Assembly (NCBI GenBank): GCA_020073185.1
Contig: JAIQFT010000010.1
Span: 32,516 to 96,515 of the forward strand
Source of the DNA: Terriglobia bacterium
GTDB taxonomy: Bacteria; Acidobacteriota; Terriglobia; Terriglobales; Acidobacteriaceae
Length of the DNA: 64,000 nucleotides
Direction of reading: 5' to 3'
Below are positions 27,060 through 35,582 of this stretch, piece by piece (the stretch's first letter is position 1; every line of letters begins with the position of its first letter). The notes beneath the pieces were generated by a model. That model did no database searches, was not told the DNA's origin, and worked only from the letters and a program-made list of their open reading frames with translations. The position numbers and the translations under genes were made by a program.

Positions 27060-27318
27060 ACGCTTCCGCCGGCTCCACGAGCACGAACTTGCCCGAGCCG
27101 CCCTTGTCCACGAACTTCACTTTGCCAGTGATCTTGGCGAAGAGGGTGTCGTCCTTGCCGCGGCCGACGTTGAGGCCGGGCTTGATGCGCGTGCCGCGCT
27201 GGCGGACGATGATCGAGCCGCCGGGCACGGTCTGCCCGCCGAACACTTTGACTCCCAGCCGCTGCGAATTCGAGTCGCGGCCGTTGCGTGAACTGCCTAA
27301 TCCTTTTTTGTGAGCCAT
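27058..27318 (-). CDS. rpmA: 50S ribosomal protein L27
   Basis: 86 residues, the usual length. It starts [16 protein letters not shown] and contains [23 protein letters not shown] and the family C-terminus [13 protein letters not shown], all diagnostic. The N-terminus lacks the cleavable extension seen in Firmicutes. It follows rplU on the minus strand, with about 110 bp of repeat-rich spacer. Confidence 0.97.
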   Translation of the reverse strand: MAHKKGLGSSRNGRDSNSQRLGVKVFGGQTVPGGSIIVRQRGTRIKPGLNVGRGKDDTLFAKITGKVKFVDKGGSGKFVLVEPAEA

Positions 27319-27327
27319 AACAAGATC

Positions 27328-27430
27328 CAGTTTCCAGTTTCAGGTTTCAGTTTCTAGATCGCGGCGCCGAGTTTCGGTTTCAGCTCCAGCGGCAGACCGC
27401 CAACTAGAAACCAGAAACGAGAAACTCGAA
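27328..27430. repeat. Word-type inverted repeat between rplU and rpmA
   Basis: The left arm repeats CAGTTTC (27328-27358); the right arm carries AGAAAC words (27401-27430), which are complementary. It occupies the whole spacer between two ribosomal protein genes. Confidence 0.6.
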
Positions 27431-27431
27431 G

Positions 27432-27911
27432 CTACTTCTTTTGCGGAGAAGAGCCGCCCTTGGACTCCGGAGCCGTCTTCTTCGAGCTGCCACCATGACG
27501 CGCGGTCTTGGTTTCTGCTCCAGTGCCAGCGCCCGACGCGTGCTCCTCCGCGTCCGCATTCTTCGTGGAAGCTACCGCCGTCGGCTTGGGAGCCTTAAAG
27601 CTCTGCCCATCAAAAGCAATCTCGGTGATGCGCACCGCCGTGTACTGCTGGCGATGTCCATTGAGCTTCTTGTATTGCTTTTTGCGCTTGTAGTGGAAGA
27701 CCAGCACCTTGTCGCCCTTGACCTGGGCCACCACCTGGCCGACCACGCGGGCTTCGCCCTGCGGCTTGCCCAACTCGCCCTGGTTGGCGGAGACGGCGAG
27801 CACGTCGCCGAATTCCACCTGCTGCTGATCGCCGTTGAGTTTCTCCACCCGGATGACGTCTCCAGGAGCGACCCGGTACTGCTTTCCCCCGGCGCGGATG
27901 ACCGCGTACAT
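27432..27911 (-). CDS. rplU: 50S ribosomal protein L21 with long C-terminal tail
   Basis: 159 residues from ATG 27911 with a GGAGG site. The L21 core is about 1-103 (MYAVIRAGGKQYRVAPGDVI, LVFHYKRKKQYKKLNGHRQQ, VRITEI). About 55 further residues form a low-complexity Ala/Lys/Ser/Gly tail (TKNADAEEHASGAG, GGSSKKTAPESKGGSS) beyond the usual length. The tail should be disordered and basic, possibly contacting rRNA or the exit side. It is the first gene of the rplU-rpmA-obg-nadD-rsfS series. A good promoter lies about 130 bp upstream. Confidence 0.95.
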   Translation of the reverse strand: MYAVIRAGGKQYRVAPGDVIRVEKLNGDQQQVEFGDVLAVSANQGELGKPQGEARVVGQVVAQVKGDKVLVFHYKRKKQYKKLNGHRQQYTAVRITEIAFDGQSFKAPKPTAVASTKNADAEEHASGAGTGAETKTARHGGSSKKTAPESKGGSSPQKK

Positions 27912-28039
27912 AAAGCCTCCATCAAGACAGCCCGGCGCCCCAGCGCCCGCGGCCCATGAACCTTGCGTGCTCTGCTTCCATCCGCCAGGACGGCGGCGGC
28001 AACCCCTGACGGGGCCCGGCAGTACAGGCAAACCAATAG

Positions 28040-28069
28040 ATTTTAGCGCGTCGGAGAAGAAGCCGTCAA
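28040..28069 (-). promoter_or_regulatory. Sigma70-like promoter for rplU
   Basis: On the minus strand TTGACG (28064-28069) and TAAAAT (28040-28045) are separated by 18 bases. A leader of about 120 nt would follow, with a small CCGCC/GGCGG hairpin near 27980-27996 that could take part in autoregulation; no known L21 leader structure was recognised. Confidence 0.55.
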
Positions 28070-28304
28070 CGAAACCCCAGAGATGGGAGAGCCCACCCAC
28101 ATCGTATCCGCTCGCGCGTTTGAGGTGTTCGAGTGAGAAACGCAGTAGCGAGCTGGCCGGCAAAAAATGAGATCGTTTCCAGCGCGTTGTGCGATGCGGT
28201 GGGAGCGGCGGCGGCCAGCAGCAGAGTGATGGTTTTCTTAAGAACCAGAAAACGATTGCGTGCCGGGGGGAATAGGCCAAGAATCGCGGCAGGGCACAAA
28301 CTCG

Positions 28305-28898
28305 ATGGCCAGGAACATTTGTGTTTTCAGCTCGTCCAGCGACGCCGTGGATGCGTCGTTTTTCGCGCTCGCGGAGGAACTCGGCGCCGAGATCGCCCGC
28401 CGCGGACACGGCCTGGTGTACGGCGGAACCAATGTCGGGCTGATGGGGGCGGTGGCGCGCGCGGTGCAGCGCGGCGGCGGTAAGGTTGTCGGGGTGATTC
28501 CCAAGTTCATTGCCGACCGCGGCCTGGCGTACGAAGCTGCCGACGAACTGATCGTCACCATGGACGTGCGCCAGCGCAAAGCCACCATGGAGGCGCGCGC
28601 GGACGCGTTTCTGGCACTGCCCGGCGGTTTCGGCACCCTGGAAGAGGTGCTGGAGGTCATCACGCTCAAACAGCTCCGGCAGCACACCAAGCCGGTGGTA
28701 TTCATCAACCCGGACGGATATTACGATCCCCTGACGTCGCTGTTCGAGCACATGTACGAGAAACGCTTCGCCAAGCCGGCGTACCGTGCCATGTACGAAT
28801 TTGCGCCCGACGTGCGCAGCGCGCTCGATTACATGGACCAGTACCAGCCGCCGTCGCTGCCGGCGAAGTGGACGGACCGCGAGAAATTGACGAAATGA
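28305..28898 (+). CDS. LOG family protein (cytokinin riboside 5'-monophosphate phosphoribohydrolase type)
   Basis: 197 residues from ATG 28305. It contains the LOG signatures GLVYGGTNVGLMG and LPGGFGTLEEVLEVI, with the conserved Arg and Glu (RKATMEARADAF). Family members hydrolyse nucleoside 5'-monophosphates to free base and ribose phosphate. It is divergent from rplU, with about 390 bp of spacer that holds the rplU promoter and no other gene. The physiological substrate in bacteria is usually AMP or a modified AMP. Confidence 0.9.
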   Translation: MARNICVFSSSSDAVDASFFALAEELGAEIARRGHGLVYGGTNVGLMGAVARAVQRGGGKVVGVIPKFIADRGLAYEAADELIVTMDVRQRKATMEARADAFLALPGGFGTLEEVLEVITLKQLRQHTKPVVFINPDGYYDPLTSLFEHMYEKRFAKPAYRAMYEFAPDVRSALDYMDQYQPPSLPAKWTDREKLTK

Positions 28899-29117
28899 CA
28901 AATTGTCGAATTCAAGGCGGTATTATGTACGCTTCCGTTTTGCCGACTCTCAAACGCGGCAACTCGTGAAGCGGCGTGCGATGGGTGCTCCACGGCGCAC
29001 TTGTGATTCGTTGCCCTTGGGATTGAGGTGCGGTAGGCTCCGGCGCAACGGCCATTAGTTCGCGCTCACCCAAACCACACGCCTCCCCGGCCTGATTGCG
29101 CGGTCCACGGTATTCGC

Positions 29118-31100
29118 ATGTCCATGGAGAAGATCGGCCGTTACCAGATCGCAGCGGAGCTCGGCAAGGGCGCCATGGGCGTGGTGTACAAGGCGACGGA
29201 CCCCAACATCGGCCGCACCGTTGCCATCAAGACCCTGCGCTTCGACGTGCTCAGCATGGATGGCGAGGAGATGCTGCAGCGTTTCAAGAACGAAGCGCGC
29301 GCCGCCGGCGTGATGAACCATCCCAACATCATCACTATCTACGACGCCGGCGAGCAGGAAGGCATGTTCTACATTGCCATGGAGTACATCGAGGGGCACA
29401 CGCTCCAGCAACTGCTCAAGCAGCAAAAGGTGCAACCGCTGGAGAAGATCATTGAAATCGTGCGGCAAGTATGCGCCGGCCTCGATTACGCCCACAGCCG
29501 CGGCATTATTCATCGCGACGTCAAGCCGGCCAACATCATGTTGCAGACCGACGGCCCGGTGAAGATCATGGACTTCGGCGTCGCCAAGGGCGGCGGCTCA
29601 GGTATGACCTCCACCGGGCAGGTGGTGGGCACGCCCAATTACATGTCTCCGGAACAGGTGAAGGGCAAGCCGCTGGACGGGCGCTCCGATCTGTTCAGCC
29701 TGGGGGTGGTGCTCTACGAAATGATCACGGGCGAGCGGCCGTTCGCCGACCAAAACGTCACCACGATTATCTACAAAATCGTGAACGAGGCCCCGTCGGC
29801 GCCGTGCGACCTCAAGGCCCACCTGCATCCCGGGTTGAACGCCGTGGTGATGAAGGCGCTGGCCAAGGCGCCCGAGCAGCGCTACGCCAGCGGCGCCGAG
29901 TTCGCCCGCGATCTGCAGAATTACCAGTCGCTGGACACCGCCACTGCAGTCGCGCCGACGCCTATCTTCAGGCCGGTCACTCCCACCAGCGAGGTCGTAC
30001 AGGGCTCGCCAGCCGCGGAACCCGCTGCGGTTGCGGCGACAGCCACCAAGCCAGCCCCGCCGATGCCCCGCGCGCTCGATACCACGGTGGTAGCCCCCCC
30101 ACGCGCGTCCGTTCCCGTGCCGCCGCCGAAGAAATCCAGGCCGGTGATTGCCATCGTGGCCGCCGTCGTGGTGGTTGCCCTGGCGCTGGGAGCATATCTG
30201 CGGTCGCCGCGCACGCCGTCGGGAGCGAACCCCAAGAACGCCAGCCCCGACGCAAGCACGCGGCAGGAAAAAGCACCGCCCGGAGCCCGTCCTCGCGCGC
30301 ATGCGAATGGAGTCGCGGGCGCGCCGGCGCAGGCACCCGGCCAAGCGGCGACTGCGGCCGGTTTAGGCGACCTGCAAATTTCCTCGACGCCGTTTGGGGC
30401 CTCGGTGACGATCGATGGCAGAAACAACCGCGACTGGCAGACGCCGTTTGCGGCCAGGAGATTGACTCCCGGGCGGCACACGATAGGTTTCTCCCTCAAG
30501 GGCTATCAGCCGGAGACGCGCCAGATGGAGGTGGTTGCCGGACAGAAATTGCTGCTCGCCGTCAAATTGCAGGTAGCGTACGGCTATGTCGCGCTGAACA
30601 GCGACCCGACGGGCGCGGCCATTTACATAGACGGCCGCGACAGCGGGCAGCAAACCCCGGCTCGCCTCACCCTCAACGAGGGCCAGCATCGCATCGCGCT
30701 GCGCAAGGAAGGCTACAAGCCGCAGATCACCTATGCCGAAGTAACTTCCGGCAGGACATTCAACTTCGCACCCGCACTGGCGCCGGTGAGCGGCGCTACG
30801 CCGGCGACGCCCACCAACGTCGCTTCGTCCCAAGGGACCTCTCCTTTCCACCGGCTGCGGCGTCTCTTCGGCAAGCCTGGGGCAGACGACGGTGTGCTGG
30901 AGGTCCGCACGCGTCCCAAGGGCGCGGGAATCTGGCTGGGCGAAGCGCAAGCCCCATCTCGAACTCCAGCCAAACTGGCGGTCGCGCCGGGAAGCTACAA
31001 ACTCACGCTGCGTCTTCCCGGCTACAAACCGATTACGCGCTCGGTAACGATCGAAAAAGGCAAGATGATGGGCGTGGAAGAAATTCTCGAGCCGCAGTAG
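29118..31100 (+). CDS. Transmembrane Ser/Thr protein kinase with three PEGA repeats
   Basis: 660 residues. The kinase domain (about 8-275) has the Gly loop LGKGAMGVVYKA, Lys38 (VAIK), catalytic Asp134 (HRDVKPANI), DFG Asp152 and SPEQ after the activation loop TSTGQVVGTPNYM. A Pro/Ala-rich linker leads to a transmembrane helix (VIAIVAAVVVVALALGAYL, about 344-362). Outside, three PEGA repeats follow: ISSTPFGASVTIDGRN, LNSDPTGAAIYIDGRD and VRTRPKGAGIWLGEA. PEGA repeats probably bind envelope components, making this an envelope-sensing kinase. The start could also be ATG 29124. Confidence 0.93.
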   Translation: MSMEKIGRYQIAAELGKGAMGVVYKATDPNIGRTVAIKTLRFDVLSMDGEEMLQRFKNEARAAGVMNHPNIITIYDAGEQEGMFYIAMEYIEGHTLQQLLKQQKVQPLEKIIEIVRQVCAGLDYAHSRGIIHRDVKPANIMLQTDGPVKIMDFGVAKGGGSGMTSTGQVVGTPNYMSPEQVKGKPLDGRSDLFSLGVVLYEMITGERPFADQNVTTIIYKIVNEAPSAPCDLKAHLHPGLNAVVMKALAKAPEQRYASGAEFARDLQNYQSLDTATAVAPTPIFRPVTPTSEVVQGSPAAEPAAVAATATKPAPPMPRALDTTVVAPPRASVPVPPPKKSRPVIAIVAAVVVVALALGAYLRSPRTPSGANPKNASPDASTRQEKAPPGARPRAHANGVAGAPAQAPGQAATAAGLGDLQISSTPFGASVTIDGRNNRDWQTPFAARRLTPGRHTIGFSLKGYQPETRQMEVVAGQKLLLAVKLQVAYGYVALNSDPTGAAIYIDGRDSGQQTPARLTLNEGQHRIALRKEGYKPQITYAEVTSGRTFNFAPALAPVSGATPATPTNVASSQGTSPFHRLRRLFGKPGADDGVLEVRTRPKGAGIWLGEAQAPSRTPAKLAVAPGSYKLTLRLPGYKPITRSVTIEKGKMMGVEEILEPQ

Positions 31101-31225
31101 GCAGAGCCGCAGTAGGCTGCTTGACCTCTATCCCGCCTCAGCGTACGCTATCGCGCTCCCCCATTTCCTTACATAGGGCTTACCGAATGTCTCCGGCTCG
31201 CGAAATACCCACATGGAGGTGAGGT

Positions 31226-32755
31226 ATGAGTACCGTAAACAGAAGACTAGTTTTGAACGCGATTGCGTTTTGTTCGGCGCTGCTCATTGCGCCTGCAGTC
31301 CTGAACGCGCAAACCTCGATTACCAGCAAAGCGCCAATCACCGGCAGTGCAGCCAGAGTTAGCTCGTTCGCGTCGCCATTCGTCAAGGTTGGCCCGCAGG
31401 CAATCTCAGCCGCTGCCGTGGGTGCGAACTATGGCCTCTTCACCTGCCAGGTAGTCGGCCTCAACCCGGGTACTACCTGCTACGACCCGTATCAGATGCG
31501 TCATGGGTACAACATCGACACGCTGATCAATGCAGGCTTCGACGGCAGGGGAAAGACGATCGTCATCGTCGACGCATTCCAGTCCCCGAACATTGTGCTG
31601 CAGTTGAATACCTACAACAGTTTTTACGGTCTGCCCAGCTTGAACGGGCTTGGCGGCCCGCCCGACTCCAGCCTCGGCACGTTCACCCAGGTGGCGCCGG
31701 ATGGCCTGACTCCATTCGTTCCCGGTAATCCCACCATGACGGGGTGGGCGGAGGAGATCTCGCTGGATGTACTGTGGGCGCACGCGATCGCCCCCGGCGC
31801 TAACATCACGCTGGTCCTGGCAAAATCGAGCTTCACCACCGACATTCTGAGCGCCACCAAGTATGCGGTGGACAACCACCTCGGCGACGTCATTTCGCAG
31901 AGCTTCGGCTTGAATGAAAGTTGTATGGATCCCGACCTGCTCGCGCAACAACACCAGGTATTTGCGGACGCTACGCTGGCGAACATCACGCTCTTCGCTT
32001 CTTCAGGTGACGACGGTGCGGGACAAGGGTCGTGCGACGGCTCATCCCTGGTTCAAGCGGCCTCCTCGCCTGCCACCGACCCGCTGGTCACCGCCGTGGG
32101 CGGTACCGAGCTGCACGCGGCTCGCTATTGCCTGGCGAGCCTTGGCTGTGATCCGGCCGCCAACCCGGCTCCCGGAACTTATCAGGGCGAGATTGCATGG
32201 AACGAAAGCAACATTGGAGGTGGGGCAACCGGCGGCGGATTCAGCGTGGTGTTTGACGAGCCGTCGTACCAGCAAGGAACGATCCACGGCGGCAAGCAGC
32301 GAGGAGAGCCTGACGTGTCGTACAGCGCGGCTGTCTTCCATGGTGCCCTGACTTACCTCAACATTCCGGGCATCGCGGCCGGCATGTATCTCTTCGGCGG
32401 CACCAGTGCCGGCTCGCCACAGTGGGCAGCCATCCTGACGATCGCCGACCAGAAAGCCGGACACAACCTGGGCTTTATCAATAAGGCGCTCTACCATATT
32501 GGCCAGGCGAAGCCGCACTACGCAGCGTCTTTCTTCGACGTGACCAGCGGCAATAACTCGGCCTTTGGAGTGCAGGGATTCAGCGCCGGACCGGGCTGGG
32601 ATGCCACAACGGGTCTTGGTTCTCCGACGACCGATCAACTCGTCGATTACTTGGCCCAATTCGTCTCGGCGGGTGATGGCACGGCCGCGATTGCGGGGTC
32701 GAAGCCGCATACCCATGGCAAGCCGTCTGCACCTGGACAGATGAAGCCGCATTGA
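31226..32755 (+). CDS. S53 family peptidase (sedolisin) without an N-terminal pro-domain
   Basis: 509 residues with a GGAGG site. The signal peptide (residues 1-29) is followed at once by the catalytic domain. Catalytic Glu177 and Asp181 (WAEEISLDVLWAHA), the oxyanion Asp at about 262 (SSGDDGAG) and nucleophile Ser394 (GGTSAGSPQ) are all present, as is the Ca-site region FDVTSGNN and GPGWDATTGLGSP. Only about 55 residues separate the signal from the catalytic fold, whereas most S53 enzymes carry a pro-kumamolisin domain of about 150-190. It is followed by a strong terminator. An acid-active exported endopeptidase is expected. Confidence 0.9.
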   Translation: MSTVNRRLVLNAIAFCSALLIAPAVLNAQTSITSKAPITGSAARVSSFASPFVKVGPQAISAAAVGANYGLFTCQVVGLNPGTTCYDPYQMRHGYNIDTLINAGFDGRGKTIVIVDAFQSPNIVLQLNTYNSFYGLPSLNGLGGPPDSSLGTFTQVAPDGLTPFVPGNPTMTGWAEEISLDVLWAHAIAPGANITLVLAKSSFTTDILSATKYAVDNHLGDVISQSFGLNESCMDPDLLAQQHQVFADATLANITLFASSGDDGAGQGSCDGSSLVQAASSPATDPLVTAVGGTELHAARYCLASLGCDPAANPAPGTYQGEIAWNESNIGGGATGGGFSVVFDEPSYQQGTIHGGKQRGEPDVSYSAAVFHGALTYLNIPGIAAGMYLFGGTSAGSPQWAAILTIADQKAGHNLGFINKALYHIGQAKPHYAASFFDVTSGNNSAFGVQGFSAGPGWDATTGLGSPTTDQLVDYLAQFVSAGDGTAAIAGSKPHTHGKPSAPGQMKPH

Positions 32756-32855
32756 TCGGTGCATACTGGACCGGACATCGGAACTGCGCGATTTCCGGAC
32801 CAGGTCGAACTTCACCATCGCGAGGACCGTAGTTTTCCGGCCCAGCGAACGCAAG

Positions 32856-32884
32856 CTGGCGGAATTCGTTCCGCCAGTTTTTTT
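32856..32884 (+). terminator. Rho-independent terminator
   Basis: CTGGCGGAA (32856-32864) and TTCCGCCAG (32869-32877) form a perfect 9-bp stem with a TTCG loop, followed by seven T. It terminates the sedolisin transcript. Confidence 0.92.
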
Positions 32885-32934
32885 CATTCCAGGAATTTTT
32901 CCGAGGGATCAGGGTAGGTCAACTGTGGAACTGC

Positions 32935-33396
32935 TCAGCGGCGGCGCTCGCTCTTGGCCTTCTCCCAGGGCCGCTTGGGGCGTACCGCCAACGGCTCATC
33001 GCGGTTCTGCACGCGGTCGTAGACGTAGTTCTCGCTTACCGTGCCCAGCGACTCGTTATACAAGCTGGGCGCCCCGATGGCTTCCTTCAGCTCTTCCGTG
33101 AACTGGTGCAAAGACTTGAGCTGGTCGGCGGTGGCGGGCGCTTCGCTCTTGGTGGTCTTGAAAAACTGCTGATATCCGCGATTGACCAGCTTCGCGATCT
33201 CGCCCCCGATCAGGTAGCCCGGGTGGGCGAAGATCTTCACTCCGCTGTCGTCGATCTTTTCGAGGGCCGCTGAGCAGTTGTATTTCTTGATGAAAACGCG
33301 GTTCTGCACGCCCGGAGCTTGCAACAGTTCGAAGCCGTGGTCGCGCAGCCAGGCGAGGACTTCGTCATAGGTGCGTGGGGCAGGTTTCTTGGCCAT
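32935..33396 (-). CDS. Conserved hypothetical cytoplasmic protein
   Basis: 153 residues, no signal peptide. It begins MAKKPAPRTYDEVLAWLRDH, suggesting an N-terminal helical domain. A central segment (FIKKYNCSAALEKIDDSGVK) is followed by HPGYLIGGEIAKLVNRGYQQF and then helices (QLKSLHQFTEELKEAIG). The C-terminus is basic (VRPKRPWEKAKSERRR). One Cys only. I do not recognise the family; it looks like a compact, conserved protein rather than a shadow frame. It is divergent from cysM. Confidence 0.65.
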   Translation of the reverse strand: MAKKPAPRTYDEVLAWLRDHGFELLQAPGVQNRVFIKKYNCSAALEKIDDSGVKIFAHPGYLIGGEIAKLVNRGYQQFFKTTKSEAPATADQLKSLHQFTEELKEAIGAPSLYNESLGTVSENYVYDRVQNRDEPLAVRPKRPWEKAKSERRR

Positions 33397-33583
33397 GATC
33401 TGGGAATTGCAACCTTATGTATCGCCGCACCACCCTACCACATCCAACACCGTGACAGGCAAGAGACGCTGGCTGCTGCAAATCACCCGCTGGGGAGGGA
33501 TCCGATACCTCCCGAGGGCGGGCAGTTGCCCGCGCCGCAATTGATCCGCTAATTTTGGACTCGTGGGGACACAGCCGAATCCG

Positions 33584-34561
33584 ATGCAGATGTCGCAGCC
33601 TTTTCCCAGCACGCGAAGGAAGCCGGTGGCGCCGGCGCATGATGCCGCGCCCGGCAGGCTGGGTCAGGGTGTGCTGGAGCGCATCGGCAACACGCCGTTG
33701 CTGCGGCTGGCGCGCGTCACCCGGGACTTGCGCGGCGTGGAAGTGCTGGCCAAGGCGGAGTGGTTCAATCCCGGCGGCTCGGTCAAAGATCGCGCCGCCG
33801 CCAACATTGTGCGCGAAGCTCTACGGGCGGGGAAGCTTACGCCGGGCCGGCAACTGCTCGATTCCACCAGCGGCAACACCGGCATTGCCTACGCCATGAT
33901 CGGCGCCGCCGTGGGTTTCGGCGTCACCTTGTGCATGCCGACCAACGTATCGGTAGAGCGCAAGCGCATTCTTAACGGGTACGGCGCGAACATCGTTTAC
34001 ACCGATGCCGGCGAAGGCTCCGACGGAGCGATTCGCAAGGCGCGCCAGATGTTCGCCGCCGAGCCGGACCGGTATTTCTACGCCGACCAGTATTCCAACG
34101 ACGCGAACTGGCGCGCACACTACGAAACCACCGCCAATGAAATCTGGCGCCAGAGCGAGGGCAGAATCACCCATTTCGTTGCCATGCTCGGCACCAGCGG
34201 CACCTTCGTCGGCACGACGCGCCGGTTGAAGGAACTTAATCCGAATGTCCGCTGCATCTCGCTGCAGCCGGATTCCTCCTTCCACGGCATCGAGGGCGCC
34301 AAGCACATGGCCACCGCCATCGTGCCCAGAATTTACGATCCTGCGATGGCCGACGCGGACCTGGGCATCGCCACCGAGCGCGCCTACGAGATGGTGAAGC
34401 GCCTGGCCCGCGAAGAAGGCCTGCTGGCGGGCATCTCCTCCGGCGCCGCGCTGGCCGGATGCCGCGAAGTGGCGAAGACTGCGCCGCGCGGATCGGTGAT
34501 TGTCACCGTGTTTCCCGACAGCGGCGACAAGTACTTGAGCGAGACGTTTTGGGAGGAGTGA
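33584..34561 (+). CDS. cysM: Cysteine synthase, CysM type
   Basis: About 325 residues. The PLP-enzyme core has GVLERIGNTPLLRLARV, the Schiff-base Lys in NPGGSVKDRAA, the substrate loop STSGNTGIAYAM, and PLP-phosphate contacts GTSGTFVGTTRR. The C-terminal part has GISSGAALAG. It joins O-acetylserine or O-phosphoserine to a sulfur donor. The following genes (JAMM protease, CysO-like carrier, MoeZ-like activator) indicate it uses the CysO-thiocarboxylate route known from mycobacteria. Start uncertain: GTG 33563, ATG 33584 and ATG 33590 are all in frame. Confidence 0.9.
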   Translation: MQMSQPFPSTRRKPVAPAHDAAPGRLGQGVLERIGNTPLLRLARVTRDLRGVEVLAKAEWFNPGGSVKDRAAANIVREALRAGKLTPGRQLLDSTSGNTGIAYAMIGAAVGFGVTLCMPTNVSVERKRILNGYGANIVYTDAGEGSDGAIRKARQMFAAEPDRYFYADQYSNDANWRAHYETTANEIWRQSEGRITHFVAMLGTSGTFVGTTRRLKELNPNVRCISLQPDSSFHGIEGAKHMATAIVPRIYDPAMADADLGIATERAYEMVKRLAREEGLLAGISSGAALAGCREVAKTAPRGSVIVTVFPDSGDKYLSETFWEE

Positions 34562-34565
34562 AGCA

Positions 34566-34660
34566 ATTGACGGATTGAAGAAGAATTTACGAATTGAAGA
34601 ATTTGTCGAGAGCCGCACAATAATCCGCCAATTCGTAAATCCGTCAATTCGTAGATTCAA
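34566..34660. repeat. Word-type inverted repeat between cysM and the JAMM gene
   Basis: The left half reiterates GACGGATTGAAGAA/TTACGAATTGAAG words, and the right half holds the complements (AATTCGTAAATCCGTCAATT). It fills the whole intergenic space. Confidence 0.6.
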
Positions 34661-34662
34661 CG

Positions 34663-35136
34663 ATGCTGCTGATTCCTCAATCCGCTTTTAACGCCCTCCG
34701 CGCGCACGGCGAGGAAACCTACCCGCACGAATGTTGCGGCGTGCTGCTGGGGCGCATGGGAGACGACGACGAGGAGCGCCACGTCACCGAGATCGTGCGC
34801 TGCGGCAACACGCGCGACGACCGCCCCCAGGACCGCTACCACATCGATCCCCGCGACTTGGTGCGCATCCAGCGCCAGGGACGCGAGCGCGGGCTGGATA
34901 TTGTAGGCTTCTATCATTCGCATCCCGACCATCCCGCGCGCTGGTCGCAAACCGACCTTGCCGAGGCGCACTGGATCGGCTGCTCCTACGTCATCACCGG
35001 CGTGGAGAAGGGCCGCGCCGTCACCACGAACTCCTTCGCGCTGCACGGGGCAGGTGAGGACGACAAGCATTTTGAAGACGAGCCGGTCGAGGTCAGCGCG
35101 GAGAAAGTATTAGTCAGAGAGTTCGAGGCGGAGTAA
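34663..35136 (+). CDS. mec: JAMM/Mov34 metalloprotease, Mec-type CysO-cysteine peptidase
   Basis: 157 residues. The complete JAMM motif is present: Glu23 (YPHECCG), His85, His87, Ser95 and Asp98 (HSHPDHPARWSQTD), i.e. HxHx7Sx2D with an upstream Glu. The protein is the length of the mycobacterial Mec+ peptidase that releases cysteine from the CysO-Cys conjugate. Its place between cysM and the cysO-like gene matches the mycobacterial cluster. Here it may also trim the extended C-terminus of the CysO-like protein. Start at ATG 34663, right after the repeat block. Confidence 0.88.
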   Translation: MLLIPQSAFNALRAHGEETYPHECCGVLLGRMGDDDEERHVTEIVRCGNTRDDRPQDRYHIDPRDLVRIQRQGRERGLDIVGFYHSHPDHPARWSQTDLAEAHWIGCSYVITGVEKGRAVTTNSFALHGAGEDDKHFEDEPVEVSAEKVLVREFEAE

Positions 35137-35202
35137 CCCCGCGGTACTTCGCAGTTGAATCCACCCGCATTCCTCGGGCATCAGTTAAAGGGTATGAAGC
35201 TT

Positions 35203-35499
35203 ATGAAAATCATGATTCCGACGCCCTTGCGTCAATATGCGGACAAGAAAGACGCGGTCGAGGTCAACGCCGGCACGGTGGGCGAGGCGCTCAGCAGCCT
35301 CACCTCGCGCCATCCCGAACTGCGCAAGCACCTCTACACCGACGATGGCCGCTTGCGCGCCTTCGTCAACGTGTACCTGAACGACGAGGACATCCGCTAC
35401 CTCGGCAAGGAGCAGACCCCGGTTAACGAGGGCGACACGCTCTCCATCGTGCCGTCCATCGCCGGAGGAAATTTGCAATTGGTAAATTGCAATTTGTAA
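35203..35499 (+). CDS. cysO: MoaD/ThiS-like sulfur carrier (CysO-type) with C-terminal extension
   Basis: 98 residues from ATG 35203 (AAAGGG eleven bases upstream); ATG 35194 adds three residues. The ubiquitin-like fold ends with the carrier signature LSIVPSIAGG at residues 80-89. Carriers normally stop after Gly-Gly because the terminal carboxyl is adenylated and made a thiocarboxylate. Here nine more residues follow (NLQLVNCNL), encoded by 35470-35496, which is already part of the AATTGCAATT-type repeat. To work, the tail must be removed, as for QbsE in thioquinolobactin synthesis; the adjacent JAMM protease is the obvious candidate. Confidence 0.85.
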   Translation: MKIMIPTPLRQYADKKDAVEVNAGTVGEALSSLTSRHPELRKHLYTDDGRLRAFVNVYLNDEDIRYLGKEQTPVNEGDTLSIVPSIAGGNLQLVNCNL

Positions 35500-35577
35500 T
35501 TTTCCGGAATCGGCGCACAGGGCTGCTCAATTACCAATTACAGATTGCAAATAAATTGCAAATTACAAATCGAGTAC
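35472..35577. repeat. Word-type repeat invading the 3' end of cysO
   Basis: AATTTGCAATTGGTAAATTG-type words (35472-35499) and related complements (CAATTACCAATTACAG, AATTGCAAATTACAAATC) up to 35577. The AT-rich block contrasts with the high-GC flanks. The first part is translated as the tail of CysO; the rest lies before moeZ. Confidence 0.65.
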
Positions 35578-35582
35578 AGACC

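Noticed and set aside
27912..28039. Known L21 leader RNA
   Set aside because: Only a small hairpin is seen in the rplU leader; it does not match the Firmicutes L21 leader that I know.
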